Part shown: one piece after another, positions 7,303 through 15,702 of the stretch
How positions within the stretch are numbered: position 1 is the stretch's first letter
Layout of the letters: the number at the start of each line of letters is the position of its first letter
Source: a virus
Direction: 5' to 3' (one strand)
Length of the DNA stretch: 64,000 bases
Virus record (IMG/VR): IMGVR_UViG_3300015360_000024
Location: 62,001-126,000 of that record
Position numbers and translations under genes: made by a program
Notes under the pieces: model-generated
Told to the model about the DNA's origin: nothing
Databases searched by the model: none
Seen by the model: only the letters and a program-made list of their open reading frames with translations

Positions 7303-7584
7303 GTGGTGGCGGCCAAGAAGAAGCCTAAGGCCAAAACCAAGGCCGACAAGAAGACGAGGACCGAAGAGGAATACCAGGAGCTGCGTAAGGCGACCTGGGC
7401 GCTCGCTAATTGTGCGGTCCTGACGCTTGCCAGTAATGGCAAGCTCGGTGCCGGATCAGGGATGACCATCGATCTGAAAACGCGCGAGATCAGTCACTGG
7501 TCAACGCAGTTCTTCGACGCGCTCGATATGGTTGGAATCTCCTATGATCGCGACGCTTACTTCGAGAAGAAGCGCAAGCGTTGA
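7303..7584 (+). CDS. Hypothetical protein with lysine-rich N-terminus
   Basis: 93 residues from GTG 7303 (GTG 7306 also possible), one base after the previous stop. The N-terminal 20 residues are almost all Lys/Ala (KKKPKAKTKADKK), then a compact domain with LANCAVLTLASNGKLG and a C-terminal KKRKR. Probably co-translated with the gene before it. No known family. Confidence 0.55.
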   Translation: MVAAKKKPKAKTKADKKTRTEEEYQELRKATWALANCAVLTLASNGKLGAGSGMTIDLKTREISHWSTQFFDALDMVGISYDRDAYFEKKRKR

Positions 7585-7587
7585 CCG

Positions 7588-7596
7588 TGGTATCCT
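7588..7596 (+). promoter_or_regulatory. Extended -10 for a leaderless start
   Basis: TGG followed by TATCCT (7591-7596), then exactly six bases to the ATG at 7603. No Shine-Dalgarno is present. It fits the TGNTANNNT-N6-ATG pattern seen before several other genes here. Confidence 0.5.
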
Positions 7597-7602
7597 AGGC
7601 GC

Positions 7603-8031
7603 ATGAAATGGCAGGACATCCCTGCGCTTGTGCGTCATTCGACGTTGGCGATCTACAACAAGTCGACGGGCGGCGGCGCCGATGGTTTCATCAAGGCGCT
7701 GCGCATCTCGCGCGACACCTTGGCGAAGCAGGGCTACGTGTACCACGGTCAAAAAAAGGCCATCCTCGAAGACATTAAGCTGACCGCCAAGGGCTGGATC
7801 AGGAACAAGCAGCACGAACAAGAAGGGCGGTCCGGCCATGACAAGGATCGCGCGTTCGCTTCGCTATGGAAGATGATTGAGCCACGAGTACCGGAGTTGG
7901 ATGGGCCGAGCGGCCAGAAGGCCGAGAAGCCGAAGAACTCCGAGGAGGCTGCAGCTCGCGAAAAGCGAGACCCAAGGCCTGGCGAGAAGCTCGACAATAG
8001 CCGTGGTCATGTCTACCCTCCGCCGAAGTAG
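7603..8031 (+). CDS. Hypothetical protein, probably from leaderless mRNA
   Basis: 142 residues. The N-terminal 65 residues look folded and helical (MKWQDIPALVRHSTLAIYNK), and the second half is a long charged tail rich in Glu, Lys and Arg, probably disordered. No recognised family. It has no Shine-Dalgarno but has an extended -10 box ending seven bases before the ATG. It lies between the zinc-knuckle genes and the primase. Confidence 0.65.
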   Translation: MKWQDIPALVRHSTLAIYNKSTGGGADGFIKALRISRDTLAKQGYVYHGQKKAILEDIKLTAKGWIRNKQHEQEGRSGHDKDRAFASLWKMIEPRVPELDGPSGQKAEKPKNSEEAAAREKRDPRPGEKLDNSRGHVYPPPK

Positions 8032-8049
8032 CTCGGGCGCTGCTTTGCG

Positions 8050-9129
8050 ATGAAGGCAGAACACATTGAGAAGCTGCTGGGTTGGCTCGGATGCGAGAAG
8101 ATCCGCGTGGCTGGCAACAAGGTCAGGAGCACCTGTCCGCTTGCGCCATGGAAGCATGGCGGAGGCAAGGACGAGCATCCGTCGTTGGCTGTTTTCATCA
8201 CCGACAACGACGCCAGCGGCGCGAACTGCATGAGTGGTCGTTGTGGCTTTCATGGAAGCCTTACAGATTTGCTCTATAGGCTGCAGAGGTTATCTGGGCG
8301 TGATCTATCTAAGCATCTGACGTTTGTGTACGAGAACAATGCGCCCAGTTGCGACATGCAAATGAGTCGCATCGACGCCAATGCAGGGCACTACGCGATG
8401 CCCGAAATGTCTTCAAGCACACCTGCCTCCATGTCAGGAGGGAAGGACTACTCAGATCCTCTAGTCCGTGCCTCGATGAGTCCGGCGCTCCCCGAGTCGG
8501 CCGTCGAAGTAATGGAGAAGATGCGAACATGGATAGACGACGAGGCTGCGGCGTACCTGCACGGCCCAGATCGTCGACTGACTGATGCGACGATCCAGAA
8601 GTGGAAAATCGGATGGCACCCTCAGCATCGGCGCGTGTCGGTTCCTCAATATGATCGGCTAGGGCGACTCGTAAATCTGTCGGGGCGCCATGTTTCGTAT
8701 TGGCCAAAATGTGTCCCGATGTCCGACCGTGAAGAGAAGGCACCGAAGTGGATGCACTCGAAGGGTTTCGACCGAGAGCTATTCTTGTTCGGCGAGGATT
8801 GGCTGGAGGTCGCCGAAGACGGCCGAGGTACCATCTTCATTTGTGAGGGTGCGTTCGATGTGATTTTCATGGATCAGTGCGGCCTGAAGAACGTGGCAGG
8901 AATCAACGGATCCCACATCAATGATACGCAGGTGGATAAGATCCTAAAGTGGTTCGACTCTGCCGTTTTGCTCATGGATGGAGATCCGGCAGGCATCGAG
9001 GCTGCCCAAAAAATCGAGGGCCGTCTTGCGCGCCGCATGCACGTGACCACGCACATAATTCCTGATGGAAGAGATCCAAATCAGATGGAGATGCACGAGG
9101 TTGAGGATCTCAAGATCCGGTTCCGCTAA
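8050..9129 (+). CDS. DNA primase (DnaG/T7 gp4-type, Toprim)
   Basis: 359 residues. An N-terminal zinc-binding domain has STCPLAPWKH and NCMSGRCGFHG (Cys/His ligands). A middle RNA-polymerase-like part follows (WKIGWHPQHRRVSVPQYDRLGRLV in segments). The Toprim domain has the catalytic glutamate in ICEGAFDVI near residue 266 and the metal-binding DxD in LLMDGDPAG near residue 310, ending with IPDGRDPNQM as in DnaG-family primases. It has no helicase domain, so it would work with the separate DnaB-like helicase. Its 3' end overlaps the opposite-strand endonuclease by 20 bases. Confidence 0.88.
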   Translation: MKAEHIEKLLGWLGCEKIRVAGNKVRSTCPLAPWKHGGGKDEHPSLAVFITDNDASGANCMSGRCGFHGSLTDLLYRLQRLSGRDLSKHLTFVYENNAPSCDMQMSRIDANAGHYAMPEMSSSTPASMSGGKDYSDPLVRASMSPALPESAVEVMEKMRTWIDDEAAAYLHGPDRRLTDATIQKWKIGWHPQHRRVSVPQYDRLGRLVNLSGRHVSYWPKCVPMSDREEKAPKWMHSKGFDRELFLFGEDWLEVAEDGRGTIFICEGAFDVIFMDQCGLKNVAGINGSHINDTQVDKILKWFDSAVLLMDGDPAGIEAAQKIEGRLARRMHVTTHIIPDGRDPNQMEMHEVEDLKIRFR

Positions 9130-9718
9130 CGGACGCTGCCCGCCTTCCGTAAGCGGCTGCTTCCTCTTTTTTCTTGGGGTCATTCCAGGCTCTGCGAATG
9201 GCGTTTATGTGTTCGCTTGATTTCGGTCCAGTTCCCTTCCCTTTCCTCCCATCGCTAATTCTCTTGATGGTTTCAGGGGAGCGCTTAACCCCTGAGCGCA
9301 GCTTGCTCATGCGAAGCTTATGCGCCTCGGTATGAGCGGTCCCCTTTTTTCCTGTGCGAGCCCGAGAGATCTTTTTCCGTGTCTCGTCGGATACGACTAG
9401 GCCGGCAACCCCTTCGCCTCCGTCGGTTGCGTTGACGAGATTGAATCCCATTGATCGATAATGAGCGATGGCGAGTATTTCCAGAATTACTACGCTTTCT
9501 GGATTTTCCGCCACCTCAAGAATAGTAAATTCTGGCTTGACGCCACGGCTTATTACAGATTTTATCCAGTTGGTTCGGTGATTTCTAGCGATCAGATGTG
9601 ACGGTCTAAAATGTTCAAAGATGCGCTTTAGCCCGCGCGTGCTTTTTCCGATGTACCTAATCTCGCCAGTCTCTGGATCCATGAGGGCGTAGACGATGAA
9701 CCTGTTTTCGTTTGTCAT
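9110..9718 (-). CDS. GIY-YIG homing endonuclease
   Basis: 202 residues on the minus strand, the only minus-strand gene in the window. Start ATG is the complement of 9716-9718; the frame stays open further upstream, but that part resembles nothing. VYALMDPETG followed by EIRYIGKS is the GIY-YIG signature, with Arg and Glu expected later in the nuclease fold. The C-terminal half carries repeated SDETRKKISRARTGK and SPETIKRISDGRKGK segments typical of NUMOD3 DNA-binding repeats. It is a free-standing selfish element inserted between primase and SSB-like genes. Confidence 0.85.
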   Translation of the reverse strand: MTNENRFIVYALMDPETGEIRYIGKSTRGLKRIFEHFRPSHLIARNHRTNWIKSVISRGVKPEFTILEVAENPESVVILEILAIAHYRSMGFNLVNATDGGEGVAGLVVSDETRKKISRARTGKKGTAHTEAHKLRMSKLRSGVKRSPETIKRISDGRKGKGTGPKSSEHINAIRRAWNDPKKKEEAAAYGRRAASVSGTGS

Positions 9719-9877
9719 GTGGGTCCAGGATGAGATCGACGTTACCACGAAGATCTTCCACTCTTTGCTGGATCTTAGACGACACCCGTTGACTATGTCA
9801 GACCCCATTGGTAGTGGTGAACGGTCGCCGATAAGGCGCGTTGCGGATCGACAAGGTCCATCACAGGAGAAATTTCC

Positions 9878-10666
9878 ATGGGTAAGTCTTGGTATGAAAC
9901 GGGTTACGAGGGTGCTGGCAAGGAGCAGGAGCGACGGTCGCTGGGGTATCCGCCTGATCGCTTCTGGCTGAAGGCCGGAACCTCGAAGGAGATCATCTTC
10001 GTTGGGGATGATCCCTTCTGCATTCGTGAGCACACATGGCGCGACAGCGAGGGCAACTGGCACAGCGCCACTTGCACGGCGAGCATCAACGACAACGGAT
10101 GTGGCGGTTGCGGTCAGACTGGCGTGAGCCGAGCTGACTACGTCGGCCACTACACGATCGTCGATGTCACCGGGTATACAAACAAGGACGGCGTCGACTT
10201 CAAAAACCAGCTGAAGTTGCTACCCGCCAAGACCAAGGTGCTCAACAAGTTCAAGCTGAAGAAGGAGAATCGGGGTTCTCTTCTTGGCCAGCTGTGGACG
10301 ATCACTCGCGCCGACTCCAACGCGCCGAATACTGGTGATGATCTCGACCACGTTCGCGAGATCAAGGCTGACCGTCTCCTCGAAGCCGTGACTTACAAGG
10401 GTAAGTCGCTCAAGGAGATGATCGAGCAGGCTAACGGGACCGGCGGCGATGCGGAGAAGACGAGGAAGTACCTCTCGCATCACTTCCAGATCCCGAAGGA
10501 AGGCGCGATCCCGCTCAAGGTCCCGCAGTTCAACTACCCCGACTTGATGGCCCCGATGGAGTTCGGAGTCCTGCGTGCTGCTGTTGCTGACGCTCAGCCG
10601 TTCAACAACGCTGGCAAGGGCAAGACCGGCGGCGAGGGCAGCTCGACCGACGACGTTCCGTTCTGA
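9878..10666 (+). CDS. Putative single-stranded DNA-binding protein (gp32/gp2.5 type)
   Basis: 262 residues, ATG 9878 with AGGAGA upstream. Cysteines in TCTASINDNGCGGCGQTG may bind zinc as in T4 gp32. The middle is beta-rich with basic patches (KLLPAKTKVLNKFKLKKEN), plausible as an OB fold. It ends GGEGSSTDDVPF, an acidic tail with terminal Pro-Phe as in SSB proteins. The position after the primase supports a fork SSB. Identification rests on the tail, cysteines and context, not on a full family match. A possible weak promoter (TTGACT-N17-TAGTGG) lies at 9789-9817. Confidence 0.65.
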   Translation: MGKSWYETGYEGAGKEQERRSLGYPPDRFWLKAGTSKEIIFVGDDPFCIREHTWRDSEGNWHSATCTASINDNGCGGCGQTGVSRADYVGHYTIVDVTGYTNKDGVDFKNQLKLLPAKTKVLNKFKLKKENRGSLLGQLWTITRADSNAPNTGDDLDHVREIKADRLLEAVTYKGKSLKEMIEQANGTGGDAEKTRKYLSHHFQIPKEGAIPLKVPQFNYPDLMAPMEFGVLRAAVADAQPFNNAGKGKTGGEGSSTDDVPF

Positions 10667-10691
10667 TCTAGGGCGACCTAGTCGATGGATA

Positions 10692-10736
10692 GCGGAGGCC
10701 GGGCTGTTGCGCCTGGCCTCCGCATACGTTTTTTTT
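10692..10736 (+). terminator. Rho-independent terminator
   Basis: A nine-base perfect stem GCGGAGGCC/GGCCTCCGC with a 14-base loop, then five bases and eight T residues. It ends the unit containing the SSB-like gene; the next gene starts 12 bases later. Confidence 0.75.
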
Positions 10737-10747
10737 GCGGGGAGCCG

Positions 10748-12169
10748 ATGAACATCAAAGTCGATGGGTGGTCGTGGATTAAGCTCGATGAAATGGGCGA
10801 TGCCACTGCGAGCGTCATGCGCAGACGGCTTACGCTCGTTGAGTCGATTAAGAGATCTGCGTTCACACATCGCGCCTTCCAGGAGAAGGATGGTCTGCTT
10901 GGTGTTCCACGCTCGTTCTTCAGATCATCAGCGACCGTAAATCACAACGTCGTCTATAAAACCTCAAGCGGACTGCAGTGGCCAGACAGGGTGAAGGCTG
11001 GCCCAGAAGATCCGTGGGCTGCAGCTCAAGACGGTGATGTCGACGAGCTAGTTCTAGCGGATGCCTTCACGGGCGAGAAGTCGGAAGACTTTTTTTCGAA
11101 GAACCAGAAGTATGGTATCGGCGAGATCTTGAGGGCGCTTGGTGGTTCGACGGTTGGCGATGGGATGGCGATCTTCACGTCGGAACACGCTGCCGCCAAG
11201 GTCTGCTTGTCACTCATCAAGGCCCTCAAGATGCGGACGCTGGTCCTTACGCCACCTGGTGCGCCCCTGGCGATGTGGCGCACCGTGGCCGGTCAGTATC
11301 TGCCGGACGCCAAGATCGGAACGATGCGTCAAGGGGAGAGGGATGAGGCCGATGCTCACATCACCGTAACGACCCTCGATGACGCCAGGGATTTCATCAC
11401 GCACGGCAAGATACAGAGCGACGAATTCGGCTTCATCATCTCCCATCAGATCCACAAGATGGACCCGATGACGTGGGTCAAGGTGGTGCCGTTCTTCTCG
11501 GCCGCTAAGCGACTTGGGCTTGTAGACCCCGAGGCGTCGTTCACCACTGGGCTATCGAGGGTGTATCGGTATCACCTCGGTGAGCCGGTCTTCTGTGCAG
11601 ATCCAGAGCTTGAGACGCCGAAGATACGCAGGGTCTGGTCGACGTGGAAGATCAGCAACTGGGCCAAGGTTAACCCAGCGTTTGTCTCCAAGCAGACGTT
11701 GCTCGATCACATGGGCACGAGCACGGTCTACAACCAGCAGCTCGTTGAGCAGATCGTCCAGGCACTCGTGGCCAACCGGAAGGTCGTTGTCGTGAGCGAG
11801 CGAGTTCCGCATCTCCAAATGCTGAAGAAGCAGATCGAGACGGCGTGGTCCGGAGCGGCCAAGGTAGTGGACTTCATGATCCATGGGATGCACTCCGAGG
11901 ACGTTGCCAAAGCCGCAGAAGCTAACGTCATCTTGACAACGTATGCTTACGTTAAATCTCTCCCTGAGATGCCAACTGTGGATACCGTCGTTCTGGCCTC
12001 TCCGGTACGAGACCCCTTACCAATCGTAATGGTTTGTTTATCTAGGCATGAATCAAAAAAGCCACCTGTTATCGTAGACATGCGCTGCGATGACATCCCG
12101 GTCTGCAAGGACTACGGAAAGTCTAGGGACGACGCGTACAGGTCGTCGTTTGGATCCAGTAACACTTGA
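10748..12169 (+). CDS. SF2 helicase-like protein with decayed ATPase motifs
   Basis: 473 residues from ATG 10748 with GGGGAG just upstream. The layout resembles UvsW/RecG-type SF2 helicases: VLTPPGAPLAMWRTVA (motif Ia-like), ITVTTLDDARDFI, SDEFGFIISHQIHKM where DEAH is expected, FTTGLSRVYR (motif III-like), then a second RecA-like lobe (VVVVSERVPHLQML, NVILTTYAYVKSL). The Walker A position reads GSTVGDGMAIFTSEH, with no GK[ST], so ATP hydrolysis is doubtful. It may be a structural relic or a DNA-remodelling cofactor. Family assignment moderate. Confidence 0.6.
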   Translation: MNIKVDGWSWIKLDEMGDATASVMRRRLTLVESIKRSAFTHRAFQEKDGLLGVPRSFFRSSATVNHNVVYKTSSGLQWPDRVKAGPEDPWAAAQDGDVDELVLADAFTGEKSEDFFSKNQKYGIGEILRALGGSTVGDGMAIFTSEHAAAKVCLSLIKALKMRTLVLTPPGAPLAMWRTVAGQYLPDAKIGTMRQGERDEADAHITVTTLDDARDFITHGKIQSDEFGFIISHQIHKMDPMTWVKVVPFFSAAKRLGLVDPEASFTTGLSRVYRYHLGEPVFCADPELETPKIRRVWSTWKISNWAKVNPAFVSKQTLLDHMGTSTVYNQQLVEQIVQALVANRKVVVVSERVPHLQMLKKQIETAWSGAAKVVDFMIHGMHSEDVAKAAEANVILTTYAYVKSLPEMPTVDTVVLASPVRDPLPIVMVCLSRHESKKPPVIVDMRCDDIPVCKDYGKSRDDAYRSSFGSSNT

Positions 12170-12176
12170 CGGAAGA

Positions 12177-12203
12177 TTGACAGTCGCGGATCTATTATAT
12201 AGT
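12177..12203 (+). promoter_or_regulatory. Probable promoter
   Basis: TTGACA at 12177-12182 and TATAGT at 12198-12203 with a short 15-base spacer, in a visibly AT-rich gap just before the MerR-like gene. Confidence 0.5.
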
Positions 12204-12226
12204 TTGATCGATTGATGGGGGCTCAG

Positions 12227-12793
12227 ATGAACGAAAACGACAAGACCAGCGGCCAATCAAATGGAAAGGCTGCGGCTCCCAAAACCGAATGGACGTATCG
12301 CGGCTGGTACGAAGAGAATAAGGCTGCGCTCTCAAAGAGACGCAAAGAGCGCTACCACAAGGACAAGGAATACCGCGAAAAGGTCTTAGAGCAGAATAAG
12401 GATTACCGAGCAAAGAAGGCTCAGGATAAGCCACAGACGTCGAAGACCAAGGTTCGTACTCCCAAGCATCGCAAGCCCGTCTCCATGAAGGTGAAGATCG
12501 GCGGCAAGTCTCAGGAGGTCAATATGGTCCACGTTGGTGCATTTGCTCGTGCGATCGGACGCAGTGTCCCTACGATTCATCAGTGGGAGCGTGTTGGACT
12601 TCTGCCGAGGACGCCGTTTAACCTGAACGGAAAAAACAAACAGGAACGGCTCTACACCGCCGAGATGATCGGCGTGGTTCGTGATGTCCTGAAGACACGC
12701 GGGGCGACTGTCTCTGCATCGGACACTGCGTTCCGGATGGAAATTGAGAACGGGTGGTGCGGCCTCGGTATCGTCATCAAGGAAGAATCATGA
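12227..12793 (+). CDS. MerR-like helix-turn-helix protein
   Basis: 188 residues from ATG 12227 (GGGGG about six bases upstream). The N-terminal 80 residues are very charged and probably helical/disordered (KRRKERYHKDKEYREKV). The second half has a MerR-type winged helix: VGAFARAIGRSVPTIHQWER, VGLLPRTPF, and RLYTAEMIGVVRDVL. It has no C-terminal coiled coil like classic MerR sensors. Likely a phage transcription regulator starting a new unit behind its own promoter; it overlaps the next gene by ATGA. Confidence 0.7.
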   Translation: MNENDKTSGQSNGKAAAPKTEWTYRGWYEENKAALSKRRKERYHKDKEYREKVLEQNKDYRAKKAQDKPQTSKTKVRTPKHRKPVSMKVKIGGKSQEVNMVHVGAFARAIGRSVPTIHQWERVGLLPRTPFNLNGKNKQERLYTAEMIGVVRDVLKTRGATVSASDTAFRMEIENGWCGLGIVIKEES

Positions 12794-13116
12794 GATCTGA
12801 GAAGTCGGTCAACTCGAAGATTTTCGTCACAAGGACTATTGGAACAAAGGGTAATGTCTCATCCAGCACCGAGGACGAAGACGTCATTGCCGTGCATAAA
12901 TTCGAGACAGAGCCTGCCAAGGTTATGGTCGACTATGCGTTAACGATTAACCTTGGAAATTTCGAATCGGCGAAGATCGGCGTGTCTGTCACAGTGCCGT
13001 GCTACGTCGAGGAAGTAGATAAGGCCTATGAGTTCGCTCAGGCCTGGGCCGAGGAACGTCTGACCAAGGAACGTGACATGGTCACCTCGGGTCGCAACGG
13101 ACAGAGCCCACTCTAG
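12790..13116 (+). CDS. Conserved-looking hypothetical protein
   Basis: 108 residues, ATG overlapping the MerR-like stop (ATGA). Beta-rich N-terminus, then a helix ending in AYEFAQAWAEERLTKERDMV. It looks like a small single-domain protein, perhaps DNA-binding or a recombination accessory since it directly precedes RecA. No motif recognised. Confidence 0.65.
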   Translation: MRSEKSVNSKIFVTRTIGTKGNVSSSTEDEDVIAVHKFETEPAKVMVDYALTINLGNFESAKIGVSVTVPCYVEEVDKAYEFAQAWAEERLTKERDMVTSGRNGQSPL

Positions 13117-13123
13117 GAGTCGT

Positions 13124-14302
13124 ATGGCGAAGAAGACCAAAGAAGAAGAGAAGCCGAAGATCGCCGACGACCGAGACGAACAACTCGGCCTGTACTTCAA
13201 GCAGGCCGAGAAGAACTACGGCAAAGGCGCCGTACAGTTTGCCATCGATCACGGCCATGAGAACATGCCAAGGATCACGACGGGCGTGATGCCACTCGAC
13301 GTGAGCCTCGGCGGCGGCCTTCCTGTCGGTCGCGTGTCGATGTTCTATGGGCCGAAGTCTTCGTCGAAGACGACGTGTTTCCTTCGTTCTCTTGGTCGCG
13401 CACAGAGGATGTGCTCGAACTGCTGGACGGCTGCCTTTCCGATTTGGAAGGTCGACGTGTCCGGGCTTAAGCCGAAGTGCGAGTGTGGCGAATACCGCAA
13501 GGTCAATGCTGCATGGCTGGACGTCGAAGGCGTATGGGATCCGGTGTGGTCCAGGAAGTTCCTGGATATCGAACGAATCGTCTTCTCGTCGCCTGAGACC
13601 GGCGAGCAGGCATGTGATATCGCTGACTCGTTGCTCAGGTCAGGCGCGGTTGACATCATCGTGATCGACTCCGTTGCCTTCATGACGGCGGTAGCCGAGA
13701 TCGAGCGCTCGTCGACTGAGCCAACAATGGGAACCCAGGCGAGACTCCTGGGGACGATGTTCCGCAAGCTGGTCTCTGGAACAAACGCGGTTAATCAGCG
13801 TGACGGGCGTCGTCCGACTGTGTGGTTCACGAACCAGATCCGAAACAAGATCGGCGTGATGTTCGGTAACCCGGAGACAGTCCCGGGCGGCTACGCGCAG
13901 GGTTTTGCAACGTCTACCGAGACGAGGTTCTCCGCAGGTAAATACGCCGAGGACAAGGAGACAAAGATTATAACCAGTGCGGAGATGAAATTCCGCAATG
14001 AGAAGAACAAGACCGGCGTGGCCAAGATGGAGGGCGAGTACAAGCTCGTGCTCCACGATACCGAGGTGAAGAAGGTTGGCGACGTGATCGATGAGGACTA
14101 CACGATGAAGATGGGCGCGCAGTGCGGCCTTGTTGAATTCGGTCGCGGTCGGGCAGCGACTGTCTGGGAGGGCCAGGAGTTCGATGGTCGCTCGCTGCTG
14201 GAGCGTCACTGGATGGTCAACCGCGATGAGTACGAGGCGTTCAAGCTGAAGCTGCTCAATCACGTCAGGACTGTCGTTATCGAGCACGAGGCTCAGCTTT
14301 GA
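13124..14302 (+). CDS. RecA/UvsX-like recombinase with zinc-ribbon insertion
   Basis: 392 residues from ATG 13124, behind AGGAGT. RecA core motifs are clear: DVSLGGGLPVGRVSMFYG, Walker A GPKSSSKT (residues 76-83), Walker B IIVIDSVAF (near residue 177), MGTQARLLGTMFRKL, and NQIRNKIGVMFGNPETVPGG in the DNA-binding loop region. Two features differ from ordinary RecA: the Gly before the P-loop Lys is Ser, and CSNC...CECG (about residues 96-121) inserts a likely zinc ribbon between the Walker motifs. It would catalyse strand exchange for recombination-dependent replication and repair. Confidence 0.88.
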   Translation: MAKKTKEEEKPKIADDRDEQLGLYFKQAEKNYGKGAVQFAIDHGHENMPRITTGVMPLDVSLGGGLPVGRVSMFYGPKSSSKTTCFLRSLGRAQRMCSNCWTAAFPIWKVDVSGLKPKCECGEYRKVNAAWLDVEGVWDPVWSRKFLDIERIVFSSPETGEQACDIADSLLRSGAVDIIVIDSVAFMTAVAEIERSSTEPTMGTQARLLGTMFRKLVSGTNAVNQRDGRRPTVWFTNQIRNKIGVMFGNPETVPGGYAQGFATSTETRFSAGKYAEDKETKIITSAEMKFRNEKNKTGVAKMEGEYKLVLHDTEVKKVGDVIDEDYTMKMGAQCGLVEFGRGRAATVWEGQEFDGRSLLERHWMVNRDEYEAFKLKLLNHVRTVVIEHEAQL

Positions 14303-14688
14303 ACGAGGAGGTCCCAAAGCCTCGTATGCCGGCGTACTTCGATGGTCGCGAGAAGAAGAAGATCCGTGCGAAGTCGATCGCTCAGGAAAAGCGTATCGCC
14401 AAGAATACTGGCGGTCGCCGGCAGAAGGCGTCTGGGGCCCTCCCTGGTTCGAAGGGGGACGTTCGGGCCGTAGAGCTGCTTGCGGAGTGCAAGCGTACAG
14501 ACAAGAAGTCCATATCGATTACGATCGAGTACCTGGCCAAGATCACCCAAGAGGCGGGCTTCTATAACAAGATCCCGTGCGTGGCGATCGAGATAGACAA
14601 TCCGCCGAAGTTCGTCAATAGAGACTGGGTGCTGCTCCCAGCTGGATTCGTGCAGGAATTGCTAGAGGTCTATCGTGGAGGAAAATAG
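14299..14688 (+). CDS. PD-(D/E)XK nuclease, Hjc-like putative Holliday junction resolvase
   Basis: 129 residues from TTG 14299 overlapping the RecA stop, with GAGG seven bases upstream; ATG 14326 is a less supported alternative. The pattern matches Hjc-type resolvases: QEKRIAKNTGGRR (helix with Glu), SGALPGSKGDVRA (catalytic Asp), LLAECKRTDKKSISI (ExK), then a helix IEYLAKITQEAG. It would cut recombination junctions; the place after RecA fits. A RuvC-like gene lies 3 kb downstream, so two resolvase types may coexist. Confidence 0.65.
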   Translation: MNEEVPKPRMPAYFDGREKKKIRAKSIAQEKRIAKNTGGRRQKASGALPGSKGDVRAVELLAECKRTDKKSISITIEYLAKITQEAGFYNKIPCVAIEIDNPPKFVNRDWVLLPAGFVQELLEVYRGGK

Positions 14689-15133
14689 CGTTAGCGAGCC
14701 AGTTGAGCCGGTTCGTCCGCCGCCGCTTCCAGTTTCCGAGAATGAGCTGGCGGCGATCGATGAAGTGATCACCCACGTGGCCAAGATCGGCAAGGAGCGG
14801 GGGGTGACGTGCGAGACCTTACGCCAGGTTCATGAGAATGCTGGGCTGTGCAGGCGTGCGGATGAACTGATCGCCGAAACGCTGACGTCGCTCAGGAAGG
14901 GCGTCCCCGATGATACAGCCGAGAAGTTCTTTGAGCGTCTAACGAAGGTTGTCGACGACTGGCGGGATCGCGACGAGCAGATGACACTGGGTGTCGTGTT
15001 TATCCGATTTATGGACACGATGACCTATATGATCGCCTACAAGCAGAAGTTTCGAGGCGTCGCCAGGACGTCATCTATCTCAAAGGCTGATGCCCTGGCG
15101 GTCCTCAAAGAGCGCGGTCTTACGAAAAGGTAA
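14675..15133 (+). CDS. Hypothetical alpha-helical protein
   Basis: 152 residues from GTG 14675, overlapping the resolvase 3' end by 14 bases. The N-terminus is proline-rich (VEPVRPPPLPVS), then several helices with many charged residues and a Met-rich segment (FMDTMTYMIAYKQKF). No family recognised. Its coupling to the nuclease suggests a shared operon. Confidence 0.6.
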   Translation: MEENSVSEPVEPVRPPPLPVSENELAAIDEVITHVAKIGKERGVTCETLRQVHENAGLCRRADELIAETLTSLRKGVPDDTAEKFFERLTKVVDDWRDRDEQMTLGVVFIRFMDTMTYMIAYKQKFRGVARTSSISKADALAVLKERGLTKR

Positions 15134-15137
15134 TCAG

Positions 15138-15401
15138 ATGAAGAGTAGAATTCAGATGGCAGGCGTGGCGCACGGTTCCCAGGAGAATGTGATCTGGAAG
15201 GGTGCCCTTCCGGTGCTCTCCGGGATTCCTGGCATGCGATTCACATTGCACACGCCGCCAGGCGATGACACCAAGGAAGCCGTAAACGCTTTCACCTTCA
15301 AGCAGGTGACGTGGGAGATCAATACTGTTACTGGCGAAACAGAACAGGTTATTTATGTCGCTAAGGTCGATCGCTCAACCAAGCAAGAGCTGACGGAATA
15401 G
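15138..15401 (+). CDS. Hypothetical protein
   Basis: 87 residues from ATG 15138 with AAAGG upstream. Beta-rich, with no cysteines or membrane segments. No motif recognised. It lies in the run of small genes between the two resolvases. Confidence 0.6.
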   Translation: MKSRIQMAGVAHGSQENVIWKGALPVLSGIPGMRFTLHTPPGDDTKEAVNAFTFKQVTWEINTVTGETEQVIYVAKVDRSTKQELTE

Positions 15402-15433
15402 CGCATGTGCTTGGCTGGCTCCGGCGGAAGAGG

Positions 15434-15694
15434 ATGATCAATCAGCAGCACTCCATCGAAGAGGCCCTGCTTCAGCAGGCGGCTGTCTCGTTGCGTGATG
15501 GCAGTAGATTCCAGTTCCGTGTGGCTGAAATCGGCGAGGGCGCTGATGAGATCAGAAGGTTCGTTGTCAAGCTGACAACCACCCTCGGGGAATGCGTTCG
15601 AGCCAGTTGCGCTCACGGTCTACTTACCGTTTACCTGGACAACGACAAAGACGGAACGTCAGTGGTGACTGCTACCGTTGAGCGTCCTAGATAG
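15434..15694 (+). CDS. Hypothetical protein
   Basis: 86 residues if ATG 15434 is used; a GTG at 15407 would add MLGWLRRKR at the front. Mixed alpha/beta, with VSLRDGSRFQFRVAEI and LLTVYLDNDKDG segments. No family recognised. Confidence 0.5.
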   Translation: MINQQHSIEEALLQQAAVSLRDGSRFQFRVAEIGEGADEIRRFVVKLTTTLGECVRASCAHGLLTVYLDNDKDGTSVVTATVERPR

Positions 15695-15702
15695 ACGAAT
15701 CC

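Noticed and set aside
9719-10150. Upstream extension of the minus-strand endonuclease frame
   Set aside because: The GIY-YIG domain starts a few residues after the ATG at 9718; the extension is low-complexity and overlaps the SSB-like gene.
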